17,009 nucleotides of DNA from an uncultured Collinsella sp. (lineage in GTDB: Bacteria; Actinomycetota; Coriobacteriia; Coriobacteriales; Coriobacteriaceae), in the NCBI GenBank assembly GCA_900757235.1, contig CAAENB010000136.1:1-17009 (forward strand), read 5' to 3'. Made by a program: the position numbers and the translations under genes. The stretch's first letter is position 1, and the number at the start of each line of letters is the position of its first letter. The notes beneath the pieces were generated by a model. That model saw only the letters and a list, made by a program, of their open reading frames with translations, was not told where the DNA came from and searched no databases. Shown here in pieces: positions 13,241 through 17,009 of this stretch.

Positions 13241-15487
13241 ATGCGTAATTCTGTATCCGACGTCACGGACGCCGAGATTCTGGACGAGGCCCGCGAGGCC
13301 ATGACCCAGGCTGCCTTTGATGCGGCCGACGAGGCCAGCGCCGCCGAGACCGTTGAGTCCGCGACCGAGAGCCTGCCCGCCTTTGACGAGCTGGGTCTTT
13401 CGGACGAGATGCTTCGTGCCATCGAGAACCTTGGCTACACGGCGCCCACGCCTGTCCAGGCAGGCTCGATCCCCGTGGTGCTCGAGGGCCGCGACTTGCT
13501 TGCCGCCGCTCAGACCGGCACCGGCAAGACGGCTGCCTTCCTGCTGCCGACCATGAACAATCTGGAGCACATCGCTCCTCCCAAACCCGTGCGCGAGCGC
13601 GGCGGCCGCAACCGCCGTCGCGGCGCCAAGAAGCCCGAGGGCAACGGTCGCGGCCCCGTGATGCTCGTCATTACCCCCACACGCGAGCTCGCCCAGCAGA
13701 TCGACGAGGTCGCCAGCAAGATCGCCGACGTCACCGGCCATGTTGCCGTGACCGTCGTGGGCGGCGTGAGCTACAAGCCGCAGACCGCGGCGCTCAAGTA
13801 CGGCTGTGACATCCTGGTCGCCACGCCGGGCCGTCTGGTCGACCTGATCGAGCAGGGTGCCTGCCACCTGGACGAGGTCAAGGTGCTGGTGCTCGACGAG
13901 GCCGATCGCATGCTCGATATGGGCTTTTTGCCCGCCGTCCGCCGCATCGTGCGCGAGACGCCGGTCGAGCGCCAGACGCTGCTATTCTCGGCGACCCTCG
14001 ACGAGGAGGCCGTGGGCGAGATCACCGACCTGGTGAGCGATCCGGCCCGCGTGGAGATCGCGCCTGCCACGTCGACCGCCGACACCGTCGACCAGTTTGT
14101 GTTCCCGGTGTCCATTGAGGCCAAGAACAACCTGCTGCCCGAGTTCCTCAAGAAGGAGGGTCCGGAGCGCACGATCGTCTTTATGCGCACCAAGCACCGC
14201 GCCGACAGCTGCTGCCGTCGTCTGGAGCGTAAGGGCATCAAGGCCGCCGCGATTCACGGCAACCGTAGCCAGGCCCAGCGCGAGCGCGCGCTCTCGGCCT
14301 TCCGCGACGGCACCGTCGACGTGCTGGTGGCAACCGACGTTCTCGCTCGCGGCATCGACATCAGCGACGTGCGCTATGTCGTGAACTTTGACGTGCCGGC
14401 CGAGCCGACCGACTACATCCACCGCATTGGCCGTACGGGCCGTGCCGGCGAGCTGGGCTGGGCCATCACATTTGTGACCGAGCAGGACGTCGACGAGTTC
14501 TACGAGATCGAGAAGCTCATGGACAAGACGGCCGACATCTACGAGGCCGGCGACTTGCATGTGGGTCCCAATCCGCCCACCGTTGATCCCGAGCGCGATC
14601 CTGCGGCCTTTAAGGTGAAGAAGAAGACCAAGCGCGGCAAGTCCAAGAGCAAGAAGAAGCTCGAGCAGGCACGTCGCGACGGCAAGCGCAACGGCGACGA
14701 TTACGGCGATGTTGCCGGTCGTTCCAACCGCGGTCGCGATGAGCGTCGCGGCGACGGCGAGCGTCCGAGCCGTCCCAAGCGCGGCGGCAAGACCCGCGTG
14801 CGCGAGGGCGTTCAGGCTCGCGTGGACGAGGCTGTGGAGAGCGTGGCTCGCGAGGTGGCTGCCGAGGAGCGCGGGGGTGCTGCTGCTGTCGAGCAGACCC
14901 CGCGCGGCAACCGTGCCGAGCGCCGTGCCAAGCAGTTCCAGGGCGAAGCGCACCGCCGTCGTCGTGAAGACGAGGACCGTGGCGGTCGTCGTCGTGTTGA
15001 GCGCGAAGACGAGGGCCGCGGTTCGCGCGGTGGCAAGCGCGGTTCGGGTGACCGTCGTCGCTCCGGTCGCGATGGCGAGCGCGATGAGCGCCGTGGTGGC
15101 GAAGGCCGTGGTTCGCGTGACGAGCGTGGTACCCGCGGCGGCAAGCGCTTTGACGAGCGCGGAGGCCGCGAGGGTGGCCGCGGTGGCGAGCGTCGCGAGG
15201 GCGCTCGTGGCAACGGTGGTCGCAGCGGCGCCGGTCGTTCGAATGAGTCGCGTGATCGTCGCGATCCGCGTGCCAGCCGCGATCGTCGCGATGACTGGCG
15301 CAACTACGACGATACCCGCGAAGAGCGTCGCGGCGGCTACCGTGGTGGTCGCGGCGGCAACCAGGCCGGCTCCCGTGGCGGCCGCGCCAGCGGTCGCGAT
15401 AACCGTGGCAGCTATGGTAACAGCCGTGGCGGCAAGCGCGGCGGCAGCTCCCGTCGCCCCGGTGACGGCGGCGGCAAGCGCAAATAA
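13241..15487 (+). CDS. DEAD-box ATP-dependent RNA helicase with long RGG-type tail
   Basis: ATG 13241 is chosen (AAGGA upstream); the frame stays open to 13124 through leader sequence. The product is 748 residues. The core (about 48-415) has every motif: FDELGLSDEMLRAIENLGYTAPTPVQ (Q), AQTGTGKT (90-97), PTRELAQQ, TPGRL, DEAD (219-222), SAT (250-252), ATDVLARGID and HRIGRTGRAG. This fits the RhlE/CsdA group that unwinds RNA in ribosome assembly and mRNA decay. An Arg-rich insert (PVRERGGRNRRRGAKKPEGNGRG, about 116-138) lies between motifs I and Ia. After a Lys-rich stretch (KKKTKRGKSKSKKK, about 460-474), some 270 residues are Arg/Gly/Asp/Glu-rich with many RGG, RGS and RRG words; such tails bind RNA and can promote condensates. 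It is followed by its own terminator. Confidence 0.95.
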   Translation: MRNSVSDVTDAEILDEAREAMTQAAFDAADEASAAETVESATESLPAFDELGLSDEMLRAIENLGYTAPTPVQAGSIPVVLEGRDLLAAAQTGTGKTAAFLLPTMNNLEHIAPPKPVRERGGRNRRRGAKKPEGNGRGPVMLVITPTRELAQQIDEVASKIADVTGHVAVTVVGGVSYKPQTAALKYGCDILVATPGRLVDLIEQGACHLDEVKVLVLDEADRMLDMGFLPAVRRIVRETPVERQTLLFSATLDEEAVGEITDLVSDPARVEIAPATSTADTVDQFVFPVSIEAKNNLLPEFLKKEGPERTIVFMRTKHRADSCCRRLERKGIKAAAIHGNRSQAQRERALSAFRDGTVDVLVATDVLARGIDISDVRYVVNFDVPAEPTDYIHRIGRTGRAGELGWAITFVTEQDVDEFYEIEKLMDKTADIYEAGDLHVGPNPPTVDPERDPAAFKVKKKTKRGKSKSKKKLEQARRDGKRNGDDYGDVAGRSNRGRDERRGDGERPSRPKRGGKTRVREGVQARVDEAVESVAREVAAEERGGAAAVEQTPRGNRAERRAKQFQGEAHRRRREDEDRGGRRRVEREDEGRGSRGGKRGSGDRRRSGRDGERDERRGGEGRGSRDERGTRGGKRFDERGGREGGRGGERREGARGNGGRSGAGRSNESRDRRDPRASRDRRDDWRNYDDTREERRGGYRGGRGGNQAGSRGGRASGRDNRGSYGNSRGGKRGGSSRRPGDGGGKRK

Positions 15488-15520
15488 CGCACGCATCGCC
15501 CACTAGAGCGAGGTGAACCA

Positions 15521-15557
15521 AGGGCCCCGAGCAACTACGCTCGGGGCCCTTTTTGTT
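15521..15557 (+). terminator. Strong rho-independent terminator of the helicase gene
   Basis: AGGGCCCCGAGC (15521-15532) pairs with GCTCGGGGCCCT (15539-15550), a 12-bp perfect stem on a six-base loop, followed by TTTTTGTTT. It lies 33 bases after the stop codon. Confidence 0.95.
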
Positions 15558-15664
15558 TGCCGTATCCGATCGCTAGTTCAAATGTGATTTCCTCGGGAAT
15601 GCATCTAGAGGATGCCGTGGGCCTGTTTCCTACCATGCGGTAATGGGTCCCATGGGGTGCGCCG

Positions 15665-15895
15665 TGCATTTTTTGGAGTATTCTGCAGTTCGAGTTGTCT
15701 GCATATGATTTGACGTCGCCAACGGTGGCCTTCGGATATCCCTAGCGAGCGTTCTGAGTCAGATTTCGTCGTTTTCCGGAGCAGGGGCGCGTCATTCTCG
15801 CCATGTCGGGACTTAAAAGGATGCGGTGCCCTACAGTTTTGCCCATCCGCGGCGGTGCTGGCGCGGTCACGTTGCAGAATACTCCGTTTTTTGCA
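15665..15895. repeat. MITE-like pair of inverted repeats
   Basis: GGAGTATTCTGCA (15675-15687) is repeated perfectly in inverse (TGCAGAATACTCC, 15873-15885). Both copies are flanked outward by a homopolymer run (TTTTTT on each side, in the plus strand) and then GTGCA/TGCAC, so ends of about 24 bases enclose about 185 bases without a gene. The size and ends suit a small non-autonomous element, but no clear target duplication is visible. Confidence 0.5.
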
Positions 15896-15935
15896 CGGGC
15901 CAGGATGGGGTACCTTGGGAGAACACGGCAGTATC

Positions 15936-15971
15936 CCGTAAATATATACAATCTGTACCGTAATTTATACA
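15936..15971. promoter_or_regulatory. Tandem direct repeat, possible regulator site
   Basis: CCGTAAATATATACA (15936-15950) and CCGTAATTTATACA (15958-15971) are near copies in the same direction, 22 bases apart, about two helix turns. They sit in an A/T-rich island upstream of the EFR1-type gene. Direct repeats at two turns are typical of dimeric regulators such as LytTR or OmpR types; the regulator is not identified. Confidence 0.4.
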
Positions 15972-16045
15972 AAACGAAGAGGCAGGCAGCGTAGGGTTGG
16001 TGCATTGGGGTGCTTGGTGCGCCAAAATGGGGACCCCACGTGCCG

Positions 16046-16051
16046 TATACT
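16046..16051 (+). promoter_or_regulatory. Possible -10 box of the EFR1-type gene
   Basis: TATACT lies 58 bases before the ATG at 16109. CAAAAT at the right distance is a poor -35, so an activator may be needed; the direct repeats listed for 15936-15971 are about 75 bases upstream. Confidence 0.35.
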
Positions 16052-16108
16052 CTGGCTGGATGTGAAAACGGCTTGACGCGTTGCTGAGCGTAGGGGGAGG
16101 GTGTCTAG

Positions 16109-16870
16109 ATGAGCGTATTTGAAATTGTGTTTAGTCCGACGGGTGGAACGGAGAAGGTGTCTTGCCTTGTGGCTGGAGCGCTGGACAAGAATACCGTTAC
16201 CGTCGATCTGACCGATAGCGGGTTGGATTTCCACGAGGTCTCGATGACGAAGGACGACGTGGCTGTTATCTCCGTGCCAGCGTATGCCGGCAGAGTCCCT
16301 GCCGTGGTGGTCGACCGACTGAACATGGTTCACGGCAACGGAGCGCGGGCCGTTCTGGTGTGCGTCTACGGAAACCGCGCGTTTGAGGACACGCTCGTAG
16401 AGCTGGAGGACGTTGCGAAGCATGCGGGATTCCGGGTAATCGCGGCAGTTGCAGCCATTGCAGAACATTCCATTGCGCGACAGTTTGCTGCTGGGCGACC
16501 GGATGCGCAGGATGCGGCGCAGCTCGCAGAGTTTGCGCAGCAAATTCAGCAAAAGCTGTTGGCTGAGGATACATCCGAGCCCTCTATTCCCGGCAATCGT
16601 CCTTACAAACAAGCCAGAGGTCACCGCATGGCACCTGAGGCAACAGAGGATTGCGTCTCCTGCGGTGCATGCGCCGCGGCGTGCCCCGTTTGTGCTATCG
16701 ACAAGGGCGACCCCAAGCGAGCAGCTGACGAGGCGTGCATCTCCTGCATGCGCTGCATCGCCGTATGCCCGCGAGGCGCTCGCAAGCTTGATCCCAACAA
16801 GCTATCCGCTGTTTCCCAGATGCTGAGCAAGGCTTGCGTCGTGCGGAAGGAATGCGAGCTCTTCATCTAA
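16109..16870 (+). CDS. EFR1-type flavodoxin-ferredoxin fusion protein
   Basis: ATG 16109 follows GGGGGAGGG by seven bases. The product is 253 residues, cytoplasmic. The first 155 or so residues are flavodoxin-like, with the FMN phosphate loop FSPTGGTEK (8-16), VISVPAYAGRVP (about 53-64) and VLVCVYGNRAFEDTLVEL. The C-terminal part is a bacterial 2[4Fe-4S] ferredoxin: CVSCGACAAACP (Cys 182, 185, 188, 192) and CISCMRCIAVCP (Cys 210, 213, 216, 220). This matches the EFR1 family of anaerobes, thought to move low-potential electrons; partners are unknown. All eight cluster cysteines are present. No neighbour shows its pathway. It appears to be alone, starting after the repeat-rich gap. Confidence 0.93.
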   Translation: MSVFEIVFSPTGGTEKVSCLVAGALDKNTVTVDLTDSGLDFHEVSMTKDDVAVISVPAYAGRVPAVVVDRLNMVHGNGARAVLVCVYGNRAFEDTLVELEDVAKHAGFRVIAAVAAIAEHSIARQFAAGRPDAQDAAQLAEFAQQIQQKLLAEDTSEPSIPGNRPYKQARGHRMAPEATEDCVSCGACAAACPVCAIDKGDPKRAADEACISCMRCIAVCPRGARKLDPNKLSAVSQMLSKACVVRKECELFI

Positions 16871-16923
16871 CGCATGCGAAATTGCTGCAAGGAGTGTCCC
16901 TGGGTGCCGGCAGAGACGATATG

Positions 16924-17008
16924 AGCAGGACATAAAACATTGAGAGCCCCTGCTGCATGAAGGACCGCGGATTAGGCCGACAATGGTGAGTGTCTAATTC
17001 AGCCGCGG
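16924..17008. other. Hairpins after the EFR1-type gene, reaching the window edge
   Basis: AGCAGG (16924-16929) pairs with CCTGCT (16949-16954). CCGCGGATTAG (16965-16975) faces CTAAT (16994-16998) and CCGCGG (17003-17008), giving a second interrupted stem. No T-run is visible before the window ends, so a terminator cannot be confirmed. No gene is seen in 16871-17009. Confidence 0.4.
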
Positions 17009-17009
17009 C

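Larger units (their letters stand above)
15558..16045. other. Gene-free region of about 490 bases with repeats
   Basis: No frame here looks like protein. Composition is more mixed than in the genes, with an A/T-rich island at 15936-15975. Contents are the inverted-repeat pair 15665-15895 and a tandem direct repeat (15936-15971), each listed separately. The rest shows nothing I can name. It could hide a small RNA or a decayed insertion. Confidence 0.5.

Noticed and set aside
13982..15496. Long minus-strand frame opposite the helicase gene
   Set aside because: It is a composition shadow of the GC-rich helicase tail, almost only Ala/Thr/Val, with no ribosome site.
15742..16005. 87-codon minus-strand frame in the gene-free region
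   Set aside because: No ribosome site; part of it is the inverted repeat and the A/T island, and the protein is low in normal features.

Overview
The window looks like chromosomal DNA from a high-GC actinobacterium of the class Coriobacteriia, most likely Collinsella or a close relative. That rests on GC-rich codon use, Shine-Dalgarno-led genes, an EFR1-type flavodoxin-ferredoxin and the general gene style. It is a judgement from the sequence, not a database match. I see no integrase, transposase, rRNA, tRNA or Cas gene.

Layout. The 3' part of a gltD-type glutamate synthase small subunit (1-951) is followed by a palindromic intergenic region and an unrecognised 235-residue protein (1306-2013). 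Next is a compact cassette (2055-3755): a gene for a predicted nuclease of DUF559/Vsr-like type with an AbiEi-like front half, enclosed by two four-unit arrays of a 57-nt inverted repeat. A metal-dependent amidohydrolase with a clear promoter and a bidirectional terminator follows. Then come, on the minus strand, a small membrane zinc-ribbon protein and a complete copper-efflux operon, copA-copZ-csoR, with a CsoR-type operator in the copA promoter. A minus-strand signalling pair comes next: an FHA-domain protein and a membrane Ser/Thr kinase whose outer part resembles DUF6273. After that is a DEAD-box RNA helicase with a long structured leader and a very long RGG-type tail, ended by a strong terminator. 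The last gene is an EFR1-type flavodoxin-ferredoxin, behind about 550 bases of gene-free DNA with its own repeats.

Main discovery candidate. The same inverted repeat occurs 13 times in four intergenic places: 2055-2352, 3458-3755, 9175-9312 and 12753-12970. Every unit is exactly 57 nt: a 16-nt arm (consensus GTCTCGATCTGTAACA), a 25-nt centre, and the inverted arm. Units recur every 80 or 81 bases, so 16-nt half-sites of alternating orientation fall about every 40 bases. Bases CTGTAAC of the arm are identical in all 26 arms, while arm positions 1 and 5-8 vary mostly without compensation. That points to recognition of the DNA by a protein rather than to RNA folding. The two arrays around the nuclease-like gene share the same 80/80/81 spacing and similar third and fourth units, so that gene sits between long direct repeats. 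I know of no named system with this geometry.

The window also has several other palindromes: a 19-bp perfect inverted repeat before the kinase gene, overlapping alternative hairpins after the FHA gene, a REP-like element after csoR, a long imperfect hairpin between copA and copZ, and a MITE-like inverted-repeat pair near 15675-15885.
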